Source: Acidimicrobiales bacterium (lineage in GTDB: Bacteria > Actinomycetota > Acidimicrobiia > Acidimicrobiales > MedAcidi-G1). From it: a DNA stretch of 64,000 nt. Shown in pieces: positions 45,019 to 54,093 of the stretch (the stretch's first letter is position 1; every line of letters starts with the position of its first letter). The translations under genes and the position numbers were made by a program. The stretch spans positions 1 through 64,000 of the forward strand of contig JAQWTI010000020.1 in assembly GCA_029242745.1 (NCBI GenBank), given 5' to 3'. The notes under the pieces were generated by a model that saw only the letters and a program-made list of their open reading frames with translations, was not told the DNA's origin and searched no databases.

Positions 45019-45579
45019 TTACGACTCCCCGTCGCCGAACTCCGCCTCGACGCGAGCCGTGAGTCGATCACGGATCGAGTCACCCTTCTCTCTAGCCGAC
45101 TCACCAGCAGTCCTCCACCCGTGGCGACTGGAGTACAGCAGCGGCGGTTCCCCTAAACGTCCCTCCCCTGAATCCACCACCCGAGCAAAAAACAGATCGT
45201 GGTCGTAGCGGCCGCTGATGTGTTCCTCAACCTCGCAACCCAACCATGCCAACGAATCCGGCACCACGGGCCAACCATCAACATCAGACATCCACTCAGC
45301 AGCCACATAGCGAAAACGGCGCCCCGGGTAACTGAAATATTGGCCGGGTTCTATTTGGTCACCTGCAAGGATCGACACTGCGAAGCGCCCCGAGTCGACT
45401 ATGAGCGGGTGAGTATCGTGCTTTGGAGAAACTGATGCCATTAAGACAGGCTCCTCGAACGAAACTTGACAGACCCAATGAGAGGTGTACGCCCGGGTCG
45501 TGACGCCATCTGTGGCAGCCACCACTTGCACACCCTTCATCATCTGGCCGAGGCAACGCTTTAAGTCCCGATCGATCAT
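45019..45579 (-). CDS. Flavin reductase-like domain protein
   Basis: A 186-residue FMN-binding split-barrel protein. It begins MIDRDLKRCLGQMMKGVQVV and has TDGVTTRAYTSHWVCQVSFE, PVLMASVSPKHDTHPLI and the segment FAVSILAGDQ, typical of NAD(P)H:flavin oxidoreductases that feed reduced flavin to two-component monooxygenases. A longer frame to 45783 is rejected because it would overlap the divergent glycerophosphodiesterase. The C-terminal helix region is charged. The partner oxygenase is not adjacent. Confidence 0.85.
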   Translation of the reverse strand: MIDRDLKRCLGQMMKGVQVVAATDGVTTRAYTSHWVCQVSFEEPVLMASVSPKHDTHPLIVDSGRFAVSILAGDQIEPGQYFSYPGRRFRYVAAEWMSDVDGWPVVPDSLAWLGCEVEEHISGRYDHDLFFARVVDSGEGRLGEPPLLYSSRHGWRTAGESAREKGDSIRDRLTARVEAEFGDGES

Positions 45580-45630
45580 GCATACAGTCTGCCTAGAGCC
45601 AGACCGACTAGAGGCATCTACGATGTGGCG

Positions 45631-46398
45631 ATGCGAAGCCCCGGAGAACACCCTTACCTCAAGCACCCTGGACCGCTGGCTTTCGCTCATCGCGGAGGCA
45701 CGGAGGAACACCCCGAAAACAGTCTTGCCGCCTTCGCTCATGCCGTATCGCTTGGTTACCGCTACCTGGAGACTGACGTCCACCTAACTGCGGACGGAGT
45801 GGTGTTCGCTTTCCACGATGAATCCCTTGACCGTGTCACTGACATATCTGGGCGGATCGCTGACTGCACCGCTGCTCAGGTGACAGAAGCCCGGATCGAC
45901 GGGCTTGAACCAATTCCCACCCTAGACGAATTGTTTGAGGCTTTTCCCAAAGCCAACATCAATATCGACCCAAAGAACGACCAGGTTGTGGAACCTCTCG
46001 CAAGGGTCATTGAACGCCATGCCGCCCTAGATCGAGTCTGCGTTGGCTCGTTCTCAGATCGGCGCCTAAAGCACTGTCGGCGGCTTCTGGGACCAAACCT
46101 CTGCACTTCGGGTGGGCCAATTGCCATCGCCCAGTTCCGTCTCGCAACCTTCGGTCTTTCTGTGTCACCCCGTCACATCGATTGCCTCCAAGTTCCGGTC
46201 CGCCAGTCAGGGATCCTCTTGGTTGATAAGCGCTTCATCGATCATGCGCATCGTCATGGCCTGCAGGTGCATGTCTGGACCATTGATGATCCCGACGAAA
46301 TGCACCGACTGCTGGATCTCGGGGTTGATGGGTTAATGACCGATCAGCCAACGATTTTGCGCGATGTCCTTATTGAGAGGAATGCTTGGGCGCTGTGA
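45631..46398 (+). CDS. Glycerophosphodiester phosphodiesterase
   Basis: A 255-residue GDPD. Catalytic-site segments: LAFAHRGGTEEHPENSLAAF, YLETDVHLTADGVVFAFHD, and NINIDPKNDQ. The C-terminus HVWTIDDPDEMHRLLDLGVD is typical. I prefer the ATG at 45631 over the GTG at 45625. Hydrolyses glycerophosphodiesters from phospholipid turnover; no signal peptide, so it acts in the cytosol. Second GDPD in the window after 11314-12021; the two are only moderately alike. Confidence 0.9.
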   Translation: MRSPGEHPYLKHPGPLAFAHRGGTEEHPENSLAAFAHAVSLGYRYLETDVHLTADGVVFAFHDESLDRVTDISGRIADCTAAQVTEARIDGLEPIPTLDELFEAFPKANINIDPKNDQVVEPLARVIERHAALDRVCVGSFSDRRLKHCRRLLGPNLCTSGGPIAIAQFRLATFGLSVSPRHIDCLQVPVRQSGILLVDKRFIDHAHRHGLQVHVWTIDDPDEMHRLLDLGVDGLMTDQPTILRDVLIERNAWAL

Positions 46399-46423
46399 AA
46401 CCACGGAGTGTCATACTCCACCA

Positions 46424-46846
46424 GTGGATTCCACTCTCAGCGACACGACTACCCTTATTGACACAATCCGAATCTTTTTACACTTGTTCGGTGTAGCCGG
46501 TTGGATTGGTGGCCAAATTCTGATGCTGGCCCTACTGCCCTCGCTCCGTCACCTCAGTTCTGATGCGCCACGGATAGCAGCCTCTCGCTTCGCCATAGTT
46601 GCGTGGCCCTGTCTCGCCCTGGCAGTCAGTACCGGCATTTGGGGCTTAGCTGAGATCGATCTGTCAACCCAGCCCGATGGCTACCTAGCAACACTTCTCG
46701 TGAAACTGCTACTAGTGGGAGCATCCGGCACTTCGGCGGCAGTTCACTCAAACACTCAATCAGTGGCACTGCGCGGCGCGACTGGAGCTATCACCTTCTT
46801 GGCGGCCTTAGGCGCCCTATTTGTCGGCAGCTCTCTAGTTGGTTAG
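46424..46846 (+). CDS. CopD-like membrane protein
   Basis: A 140-residue protein with four probable membrane helices. It starts with a GTG at 46424 and runs IRIFLHLFGVAGWIGGQILM, then FAIVAWPCLALAVSTGIWGL and two further hydrophobic segments. A His before the first Gly-rich helix and the WIGG segment recall the CopD/YozB heme- or copper-related family. Function is not assigned beyond that. It follows the GDPD gene by 25 bases; nothing on the same strand follows for 3.4 kb. Confidence 0.65.
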   Translation: MDSTLSDTTTLIDTIRIFLHLFGVAGWIGGQILMLALLPSLRHLSSDAPRIAASRFAIVAWPCLALAVSTGIWGLAEIDLSTQPDGYLATLLVKLLLVGASGTSAAVHSNTQSVALRGATGAITFLAALGALFVGSSLVG

Positions 46847-47139
46847 GGAAAAGTTTGCGACACAGAATGACTCCTGTGGACACATCTGTGGATACATAGG
46901 GTTTCGGATGGGGAAATCTCTTATTTCTTTGGGGATAACCGTCAAATCAGTTGACCGGCACCCTGTCTTGGTGCACGCTGCCATCACGCCGAACACGGCG
47001 AAGGGATACGGGACCGGATGGAACCGACCCACTGGAATGGTCAGGAGTTAAGGCTCCCGATCACAAGGTGGACCGGGACCCTGGAAGCGCCCCTGAGTTG
47101 TGTTCGGGGAGGACCGCTACCACGCTAGGACCGACCTTT

Positions 47140-47575
47140 AGGGGCCGGAACTGGCGGTTCGGCCACCGGCACAGGGTGTCGAGGCTGGACGGAACGATGA
47201 GGAGTCTTCGGGCGACGAGTCGGACCGGCCGGACGAGGCACCCACCGGTACCGGAACACCGCAGGTGACTCAGGCGCTGACGGGCGCTAGACGGAACCAG
47301 CAGTGGAATCGGAACCGGAGTGCCGGGTCGACCGGGTCGCTCCACCGTCGTCGGACGGGGAACGGAACGGTAGACCAGGGTTTCTCCGGAAACCGGTGAT
47401 CGAACCGGATACGAGATCGGAGGGCAACGAACTCTCCGGTATCGGATCAGAGTGCCGCCCCACGGGGTGTCATTCCGAGTCTGGATTGTTTGACGGAACA
47501 ATCCAGCAGGTGGGAACGGAACGTCGGAGCGGCTCCGAGAAGTTAACCGGTTCGCCGGAAGGCTACTCGGAGCCG
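47140..47575 (+). ncRNA. Candidate large structured non-coding RNA (hairpin-dense core)
   Basis: The whole gap 46847-47606 lies between convergent genes and holds no credible coding sequence. Its core has at least seven hairpins: 47144-47170, 47274-47287, 47345-47358, 47379-47394 (a UCCG loop closed by C-G, the stable UNCG type), 47408-47443 (two five-pair helices), 47481-47506 (perfect ten-pair stem) and 47531-47574 (eight-pair stem enclosing CCGG-TTCG-CCGG). Hand count for 47101-47580 gives 175 G and 134 C, so the plus strand is G-rich, as for many structured RNAs. I saw no RNase P, tmRNA or SRP RNA signature. Boundaries, promoter and function are unknown. Confidence 0.45.
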
Positions 47576-47606
47576 TTTCCGCGTGTCCCAAGAGACCGTG
47601 GGCAAC

Positions 47607-48695
47607 TCACGGCACGTAGTTGCCGGACCATGCTGCAGCCGAGAGAGCCACCAGTGCGAGTCCAGAAGCCACAGGTATCCACCCCCCGAGTCGGCGATGA
47701 CCCGAAATTGTCGCTACACCTAAGACGATGGGCACACCGTTGAGGCTGTAGCGCTCCAGGCTGTTCAAATTCTCAGCGGTCAGGGCCACCAGAAGGCAGG
47801 CAGCAGCGAAGGCGCCATAGCGCAGAGGCCACGCCCGCAAGAGGACAACAAGAAGTACCGCCAAGGCGCCTACAGCCAATATGTGGAGGCCATCTCCCAA
47901 AGCATCTGGGCCAAACAACTCCCCAAGTCCATCCCAAAGTCGGATAACAGGATTAACAGGGTCCCCCCGCAACTCACGTTGCACTGTCAACGGAGCAAAC
48001 GGCTCATCAAAATGGATAGAAGCCCAGGCAACGTAACCCGCAGCCGCAATCGGGCCACCGACTACAGCTGCAAGGCGCCCAAACCATGACCGGCCCTCGT
48101 TCGAGGGTTTCACCACCGCACACAATGCCGGGACCACCAGGAGAGCACCAGTTGGCCGAACTAAGGCAGCCGCTGCTGCCAACACTGCTGCATTCCACCA
48201 CCTTTCCCTCCTGAGGAACAACAAGCACCCAACTACGAGGGCCAGAAACGGGCCCTCCGCGTAGGCCCACACCAACACAAATGCTGGTGGGAATAGAGCG
48301 AGAGCCCACACACTGCGTCGCGCCAGGCCTGGGTTAGCAGACTCAAGGACCACCAAGCGATACAGAAGAACCATCGCAACGAGGGTCCCAGTGTTGGCGA
48401 CCACCACAAGCCCGACTGCCGGGCCGCCGGGTAGAACGAAGTCAGCAACCCGTCCAAGGAAGACGTAGCCGGGGAAGAAGCGAACTCCTTCTAATGGCAC
48501 CCCGTCATAACCTTGAACAAGTAACGACTGGTACCAGTCGCCATCCCACGCGAGTAAGCCCCGACTCAGAGCGTGAGATTCACTGCCATCGCTGAGCAGG
48601 TGGGCGATAAGCCAGCCGACGCCAACCAAAACTCTTGCAGCCAACCAGGCCGGTAGGGCCACTACCAGCCCATCCAGATTCACACGCCGAGTCAT
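47607..48695 (-). CDS. PIG-V-like membrane mannosyltransferase
   Basis: A 362-residue polytopic membrane protein. The segment GLLAWDGDWYQSLLVQGYDG near residue 46 matches the luminal-loop Trp-Asp-x-x-W/H-Y pattern of PIG-V/GT-C mannosyltransferases, which use lipid-linked sugar donors. RFFPGYVFLGRV follows, as in the family. Numerous hydrophobic helices fill the rest. Its start overlaps the stop of the GT39 gene upstream by four bases, so they are made together and probably act on one surface glycan. Confidence 0.82.
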   Translation of the reverse strand: MTRRVNLDGLVVALPAWLAARVLVGVGWLIAHLLSDGSESHALSRGLLAWDGDWYQSLLVQGYDGVPLEGVRFFPGYVFLGRVADFVLPGGPAVGLVVVANTGTLVAMVLLYRLVVLESANPGLARRSVWALALFPPAFVLVWAYAEGPFLALVVGCLLFLRRERWWNAAVLAAAAALVRPTGALLVVPALCAVVKPSNEGRSWFGRLAAVVGGPIAAAGYVAWASIHFDEPFAPLTVQRELRGDPVNPVIRLWDGLGELFGPDALGDGLHILAVGALAVLLVVLLRAWPLRYGAFAAACLLVALTAENLNSLERYSLNGVPIVLGVATISGHRRLGGWIPVASGLALVALSAAAWSGNYVP

Positions 48696-50221
48696 GGAGG
48701 CCCCGGAAACCTCGAAAGATTGGCAGCATCATAGAACGCATCAGAGTCTGCATAGACCGACTTGTATGGCTGGCCCAGTCGATCCGCAAGTGCCAGCCGG
48801 AGTTGCGGGCATTGCCCATCGAAGGTTTCGTAGCCGTCCATCCAAGCCAGCCAGACGTTGGTGGTTCCTACGGCCTTCGTGACGACGGCGTCAGCAATCA
48901 TCTCGACGTCCACTCCACGATTGCGCTCAACATAATCAACCCAGTTCACCCGTCGCCCGTCGTCCAAGCCCGGATAGGACAAAGTAACAAACCTGTCAGC
49001 CAAGAGCCGGTGGCCGACAGGTGCCAGCTGGTCGGGGCAGAAGAGGACCACATCACCCGGCGCGCCTTGAGTTCTTACCACCGTGGAGATTTGACCAACT
49101 TGTGTTCGATCTCGTGACAGTTCGCGCGCCACCGATACACCTGAAAGCAGAACCAGTACAGCCAATCCTGCCGTTGACGCCCGCACGGTCATCCTCCGCA
49201 ACCCCACGCCACATGCCAGAACCAGTGGCACTAGAGCGAACACCCCATACCGGCCCTGGTAGGCGGTATCTGTCGCCAAACTCACTCCTGCACCCACAAC
49301 CAGCGTGCCCACTCCAAAAGCCGTCGTGACTTGAAGCCATCGGAGGTTCGTCCAACCCAAAACTGGACGGCCGCCGTTTGTCCGGCTGCCAAGACCGACG
49401 ACCACTAACGCAGAAAGGACCACCACGACAAGCAGCGCTTCAGATCCCCGCCCACCGCCATAGGCCTCAAGCGTGAGGGCGGCTACAACAGTTGGACGGG
49501 GCGCTGGAGACCACGGGGTGCCTGTGTGGGCGAGCTGGTCCAAGAACACCGGAAGCCAAGGAACGAAGGCCAACCATCCTGCGACCAGCCCACAAAACAG
49601 ATGCCACCCTCGACGCCGATCGCACCGCCACGCGACCGCAACTCCCACGCTTAGAACGGCTACTGCGAACAACGCCCAGTAGTGGGTCAACAAAAGTGCC
49701 GCAACAGTGACGGCTAGAGCGACCGAACGGCCCACTGAAGGTCTCTCCCAAAGCCGGACTACCACTAAGTGGAGTACCAAAAGAAGGAGCAACAAGAGGG
49801 AGTACATCCTCACCTCTGTGGCATACCGAACAGCAAACGGACTGGAGGCCAGCACACCAACGACCAACAGACACCCACGGGTGTCGAGGTATCGGCGGGC
49901 GATCAGCCAAGTCAACGGGATCGACAAAACTCCCAGCATCCCTGAGAAGGCTCTCAGAGCTCCATCAGATGCTCCAAATAGCACCGACCATGCTGCGAGC
50001 AGCACGTAGTAGAGCGGGGGGTGCCCATCCTGGCGGAGTGCGTCAACCAGCGCCGACCATCCAACTCGTGCCTCTTCAGCCAGCGAAGCTGAGATTGCTT
50101 CATCAAGCCACATGGGCGACATGGCGATAAAGCGGAGAGCCAATCCACTCGCCACCGCCATGACCAGAACTATTAAAAGTCCAGGCGTCACCGCCGAGCG
50201 GTCGTTATCGACGGTGCCCAC
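48692..50221 (-). CDS. GT39-type membrane glycosyltransferase
   Basis: A 509-residue GT-C-fold glycosyltransferase. After the first membrane helix the catalytic loop reads MSPMWLDEAISASL with the acidic pair Asp-Glu, then RQDGHPPLYYVLLAAW, features of the ArnT/PMT-like family 39. Many membrane helices and a C-terminal extracellular domain follow. The GTG at 50221 is my choice; a GTG at 50299 gives 26 more residues with no conserved look. Overlaps the PIG-V-like gene. Confidence 0.85.
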   Translation of the reverse strand: MGTVDNDRSAVTPGLLIVLVMAVASGLALRFIAMSPMWLDEAISASLAEEARVGWSALVDALRQDGHPPLYYVLLAAWSVLFGASDGALRAFSGMLGVLSIPLTWLIARRYLDTRGCLLVVGVLASSPFAVRYATEVRMYSLLLLLLLVLHLVVVRLWERPSVGRSVALAVTVAALLLTHYWALFAVAVLSVGVAVAWRCDRRRGWHLFCGLVAGWLAFVPWLPVFLDQLAHTGTPWSPAPRPTVVAALTLEAYGGGRGSEALLVVVVLSALVVVGLGSRTNGGRPVLGWTNLRWLQVTTAFGVGTLVVGAGVSLATDTAYQGRYGVFALVPLVLACGVGLRRMTVRASTAGLAVLVLLSGVSVARELSRDRTQVGQISTVVRTQGAPGDVVLFCPDQLAPVGHRLLADRFVTLSYPGLDDGRRVNWVDYVERNRGVDVEMIADAVVTKAVGTTNVWLAWMDGYETFDGQCPQLRLALADRLGQPYKSVYADSDAFYDAANLSRFPGPP

Positions 50222-50318
50222 GATCCCGATCGTACCGCCACCCCCCGGGGTGGCCAGTACGATCGCCTTTGCCCACCATCGCGTGGTTCCCCGACACACT
50301 CAAAATGGCCCCTAAACG

Positions 50319-51800
50319 ATGACCGACTCCTCGGATCCCACTCCCGTCAGCGCCAACAAATCGTTGTCGTCCGACAGTACCGATGTCCTACCCGTAGTCA
50401 TCGGTGCTGGTCCAGCCGGCCTGACTGCTGCTTACCAGTTCGGCAAGGCTGGAGTCAGTTCCACGGTGCTTGAATCCGACGACGTAGTCGGCGGGATCAG
50501 CAGGACTGCCATGCGTGATGGCTGGCGGTTCGATATCGGTGGCCACCGCTTCTTCACTAAAGTACGCGCTGTTTCAGACTTGTGGCACGAAATCCTCGAA
50601 CCAGATGACTTCTTGCTCCGACCACGGATGAGTCGAATCTTCTACCAGGGTCAGTTCTACGACTATCCACTTCGAGCCATGAATGCCCTGAGAAATTTGG
50701 GACCGATAGAAGCCGTGCGGTGCGTCCTTTCCTATCTGTGGGTGCGGATCCGACCACCTAAGGACCAGACAACCTTTGAGGGGTGGGTTGCAAGTCGTTT
50801 TGGATGGCGTTTATACCGAACCTTCTTCAAGACTTACACCGAGAAGGTTTGGGGAATACCGGGAACCGAGTTGCAGGCCGATTGGGCAGCCCAACGAATA
50901 AAAAATCTTTCACTAATTCGAGCGGTAGCCAACTCACTGATGCCGAAAAGGAAGCGGACCGACGTCACCAGCCTCATCGAGGAGTTCGAATACCCCCGCT
51001 ACGGACCCGGCATGATGTGGGAGCGCTGCACCGACCTAGTCCGTGCACAGGGCTCGGAGGTTTTACTCTCACACCCGGTGCAACGCATCGGCCATGCCGG
51101 TGGGCGGGCGTTCGAGGTGGAGGCCATGGGTCCGGATGGACCAGTAGTGTTCCCTACTACTGACATCGTGTCTTCGATGCCGCTCCCCCACCTCATTCGG
51201 GCCATGGACCCACCCGCACCTCCCGAAGTCCACCGCGCCGCCGATGGGCTGGGATACCGGGACTTTCTTACAGTGGCTCTCGTGGTGCCGCGGGAAGACG
51301 GCTTTCCCAACAACTGGATCTATGTGCACGCTCCAGACGTCAAGGTCGGACGTGTTCAGAACTTTGGCCAGTGGTCCCCCCATTTGGTCAAGGACGGACG
51401 AACCTGTCTCGGGCTTGAATACTTCGTTACAGAGGGAGACAAGCTCTGGGTGGCCGACGACCTGGACCTTGTCGAACTCGCCAAGGCCGAAATGGCCCAC
51501 CTCGGTCTTCTGGACCCAGCCCGCGTGGAAGCCGGATACGTGGTTCGGATGCCGAAGGCTTACCCAATGTACGACGCTCACTACCAAGACAACGTTGATG
51601 CACTTCGCACTTGGTTAAACAGCCACGTTGCGAATGTCTATCCCGTGGGCCGCAATGGAATGCACCGTTACAACAACCAGGATCACTCGATGTTCACGGC
51701 CATGCTCACTGTCGAAAATGTACTGTCTAATGACTCCGACGTACGGCACGACGTCTGGCAGGTCAACGTGGAGGAGGATTACCACGAGGAAATTCGGTGA
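50319..51800 (+). CDS. FAD-dependent UDP-galactopyranose-mutase-like oxidoreductase
   Basis: A 493-residue flavoprotein with an N-terminal FAD-binding Rossmann motif VVIGAGPAGLTAAYQFG (about 28-44), followed by DDVVGGISRTA and FDIGGHRFFTKV. The segment YTEKVWGIPGTELQADWAAQ and a C-terminal RNGMHRYNNQDHSM fit the UDP-galactopyranose mutase/protoporphyrinogen-oxidase-like group found in polysaccharide clusters. The substrate is open. It starts the plus-strand run of surface-glycan genes and overlaps the next gene by four bases. Confidence 0.85.
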   Translation: MTDSSDPTPVSANKSLSSDSTDVLPVVIGAGPAGLTAAYQFGKAGVSSTVLESDDVVGGISRTAMRDGWRFDIGGHRFFTKVRAVSDLWHEILEPDDFLLRPRMSRIFYQGQFYDYPLRAMNALRNLGPIEAVRCVLSYLWVRIRPPKDQTTFEGWVASRFGWRLYRTFFKTYTEKVWGIPGTELQADWAAQRIKNLSLIRAVANSLMPKRKRTDVTSLIEEFEYPRYGPGMMWERCTDLVRAQGSEVLLSHPVQRIGHAGGRAFEVEAMGPDGPVVFPTTDIVSSMPLPHLIRAMDPPAPPEVHRAADGLGYRDFLTVALVVPREDGFPNNWIYVHAPDVKVGRVQNFGQWSPHLVKDGRTCLGLEYFVTEGDKLWVADDLDLVELAKAEMAHLGLLDPARVEAGYVVRMPKAYPMYDAHYQDNVDALRTWLNSHVANVYPVGRNGMHRYNNQDHSMFTAMLTVENVLSNDSDVRHDVWQVNVEEDYHEEIR

Positions 51801-53176
51801 GTAGGTGGCCGGCCTGGGGTCCAATCCACTGGATTCTTTCGATATCAGTACTCGGCCTGCTGCTTCGTTTGGCATACGTCCTGCTGTTCATGCACGGCGC
51901 AGCGCTCAGCGGTGACGGCGTCTACTACCACGAAGCGGCCAACCTCATGGCTGACGGTCTCGGGTTTACCGAGCCATACCGATATATCTATGGTGGGGCC
52001 CAGGAAGTCCTTTTCACCGCCAACCCGGAGTCAACCGTGACTACGGCAGGCGCGGCGCTACCCGTCGGACATATCGAACCGACCGCAGGTCACCCCCCCT
52101 TGTGGGTGCTGGTGCTGAGTGCGTTTTCAACAGTCGGCTTCACCTCTGTAACTGCCCACCAACTAGTAGGGGCCCTCACGGGAGCTGTTGGTGTGGTTGC
52201 TTCAGGATGGGCAGGACATCAAATTGGAAACCTTCTCGGTCTTCGTCGAGTTGGACCGATAGCAGCCGCTATTGCAGCGGGGTACGCCGGCTTCTGGCTC
52301 AACGACGGCCTCGTAATGTCTGAGTCGCTGGTCGTCCCCATCACAGCTGTCCTCCTGGGCCTAGCTGCGAAGAGCAGTCGATACCCAAGTCTCTGGAACG
52401 TTGCCCTACTTGGCCTAGTCGGTGGCCTCGCTGCCCTAACTCGTGCCGAACTGTTGTTGGCCTTACCTGTTCTAGCGTTGCCTATTCTGGCCAACACAAC
52501 AGAACCACTAGGCAGACGATTCCAACGTTACGCCGCAGTAGGAGTTGTAGCGGCGGCCGTGATGGCACCTTGGGTGGCACGAAACCTCACTGTGTTCGAT
52601 GAAACGGTGCTGCTCAGCAATGGTGTCGGAATCCTGCTGGCCCAGACGAACTGCGATGCCACATATTACGGAGATAAGCAAGGTGCTTGGAGTTTTGACT
52701 GCGGACTCCCCCAACCATCAGGGCCGGCCGGCACTGCAATCGACGAATCTGTGAGGGACAGCGAATATCGACGCCGCGGCATCGACTACCTGACCGATCA
52801 CCCGGCACGGCTAATCACCCACGTGGTGCCCAAGCGGATTGGTCGCTACTGGGGGGTCTACGCCCCAATTGGTCAGCTACGGGCAGACATATTGGTAGAG
52901 GGCCGAAACTTTCGACTTTCGGTTCTTGGCTACGCACAGTTTGTCAGTGTCGTGAGTTTGGCCTTGCTGGGTGTCCGCGTAGTTCGTCGCCGACATGGAC
53001 CGCTCGGAACACTGGCCACTCTGCCTGTCCTCGGCACCTTGGTCGCAGGTCTCACAATGGGTGCTACCCGCTACCGAGTACCAGCCGAGGTAGCCCTCGT
53101 CCTTCTGGCCGCCGTAGCGATTGCTTCGCTTCTTAAACGACGGGTCACCACCGTTACGACTCCTACACTCGGCTGA
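51797..53176 (+). CDS. GT39-type membrane glycosyltransferase, paralogue 1
   Basis: A 459-residue polytopic membrane protein. The acidic loop after helix 1 is LSGDGVYYHEAANLMADGLG, then HIEPTAGHPPLWVL. The extracellular C-terminal part has LAQTNCDATYYG and FDCGLP, with two Cys, and RIGRYWGVYAPIGQLRAD. These blocks are shared with the gene at 54093-55508, so the pair arose by duplication. A GT-C glycosyltransferase using a polyprenyl-sugar donor is inferred. Starts with GTG overlapping the upstream stop; the next gene starts at its stop. Confidence 0.82.
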   Translation: MSRWPAWGPIHWILSISVLGLLLRLAYVLLFMHGAALSGDGVYYHEAANLMADGLGFTEPYRYIYGGAQEVLFTANPESTVTTAGAALPVGHIEPTAGHPPLWVLVLSAFSTVGFTSVTAHQLVGALTGAVGVVASGWAGHQIGNLLGLRRVGPIAAAIAAGYAGFWLNDGLVMSESLVVPITAVLLGLAAKSSRYPSLWNVALLGLVGGLAALTRAELLLALPVLALPILANTTEPLGRRFQRYAAVGVVAAAVMAPWVARNLTVFDETVLLSNGVGILLAQTNCDATYYGDKQGAWSFDCGLPQPSGPAGTAIDESVRDSEYRRRGIDYLTDHPARLITHVVPKRIGRYWGVYAPIGQLRADILVEGRNFRLSVLGYAQFVSVVSLALLGVRVVRRRHGPLGTLATLPVLGTLVAGLTMGATRYRVPAEVALVLLAAVAIASLLKRRVTTVTTPTLG

Positions 53177-54093
53177 TGGGCAACACCAAGGCCTCCAATC
53201 CAAGCCCTGGGTTAACGCGTGTGACCATCACACTTGACGTTGAAGACCTACAACCAGACCCCTCTCTTCCTGAGCGGGCGGTCGATATGACCAATTGGGT
53301 CTTAGACCTTCTAAGTGAACATGGTGTGCGGGCGTCCGTCTACGTTGTGGGTGAACTGGCCAAACGATGGCCACAGTTGGTTAAACGAATAGCTGACGAA
53401 GGGCACGAAATTGGCCTGCATTCATGGTCCCACGTGCCTATCACCAACCAGACGCCAGAAACATTTCTTGCAGATTGCCATCGGGGGCGCTTGCTGTTGC
53501 AGGACTTGTCGGGCCAGGCAGTCAACGGTTACCGAGCGCCCATGATGTCCTTGGTCCCATCGGTTGCCTGGGCCGTTCCTCTCATCGCCGAGGCTGGGTT
53601 CACCTATTCTTCCAGCGTCCTGCCCGGCCCTAGCCCTCTCTTTGGATGGCCCGGCCTTCCCCAACAACCGTTTCAGTGGACTCACGGTCCCATCGAGTTC
53701 CCCTGCCCCTTAGTTAGGGTTCCCGGATTTGCTCTTCCGTATCTGGGCGGCACGTATCTACGTCTTTTGCCAAACGTTGTCCGCCGCTACGGTTTAAGCC
53801 GCTCTGGGTCAGATGAAGCACTGTGGGCTTACTGCCACCCTTGGGAGTTTGATACCGAGGAACCTTTCCACCTCCACGAGCACATCGGAATGCTGGCGAG
53901 TCGAATAGCTTGGCTCGGGAGGTCGCGCATGGAGCGACAGGTGCGACGCCTCTTAAACGATCCAGTAGCTGAACCGCTTGGAGAACTAGCACTGCACTTG
54001 CCTGATGACGGGGCCGCCTTGCCATTCGTTGATCCCACAACACCGCCTACCATCGGCAGCGCCCACTGGGCTGATGGACGGCTGCGTAACTAG
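53176..54093 (+). CDS. Polysaccharide deacetylase (NodB homology domain)
   Basis: A 305-residue carbohydrate esterase family 4 protein. The catalytic acid pair is in VTITLDVEDLQPD (near residue 20), the zinc His pair in GHEIGLHSWSHVPI, and YRAPMMSLVP follows. A DUF3473-like C-terminal region with YCHPWEFDTEEP is seen. It removes N-acetyl groups from amino sugars. There is no signal peptide, so it may act on a cytosolic or lipid-linked sugar. Overlaps both neighbours by one base and sits between two GT39 paralogues. Confidence 0.88.
   Translation: MGNTKASNPSPGLTRVTITLDVEDLQPDPSLPERAVDMTNWVLDLLSEHGVRASVYVVGELAKRWPQLVKRIADEGHEIGLHSWSHVPITNQTPETFLADCHRGRLLLQDLSGQAVNGYRAPMMSLVPSVAWAVPLIAEAGFTYSSSVLPGPSPLFGWPGLPQQPFQWTHGPIEFPCPLVRVPGFALPYLGGTYLRLLPNVVRRYGLSRSGSDEALWAYCHPWEFDTEEPFHLHEHIGMLASRIAWLGRSRMERQVRRLLNDPVAEPLGELALHLPDDGAALPFVDPTTPPTIGSAHWADGRLRN

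Noticed and set aside
46870-46945. Possible DnaA boxes (TGTGGACAC, TGTGGATAC, GGGGATAAC) suggesting an origin
   Set aside because: None matches the full nine-base consensus, there is no dnaA, dnaN or gyrase gene nearby, and no AT-rich unwinding stretch.
47061-47591. 176-codon minus-strand frame in the gene-free region
   Set aside because: Arg/Pro/Ser-rich with no motif and interrupted by strong hairpins; composition looks like translated structured RNA.
46847-47606. RNase P RNA, tmRNA or SRP RNA
   Set aside because: I looked for the conserved RNase P core, the tmRNA tRNA-like ends and the SRP tetraloop region and saw none on either strand.
47303-47743. 146-codon plus-strand frame
   Set aside because: It overlaps the end of the PIG-V-like gene by more than 130 bases and has no recognisable domain; better explained as non-coding.
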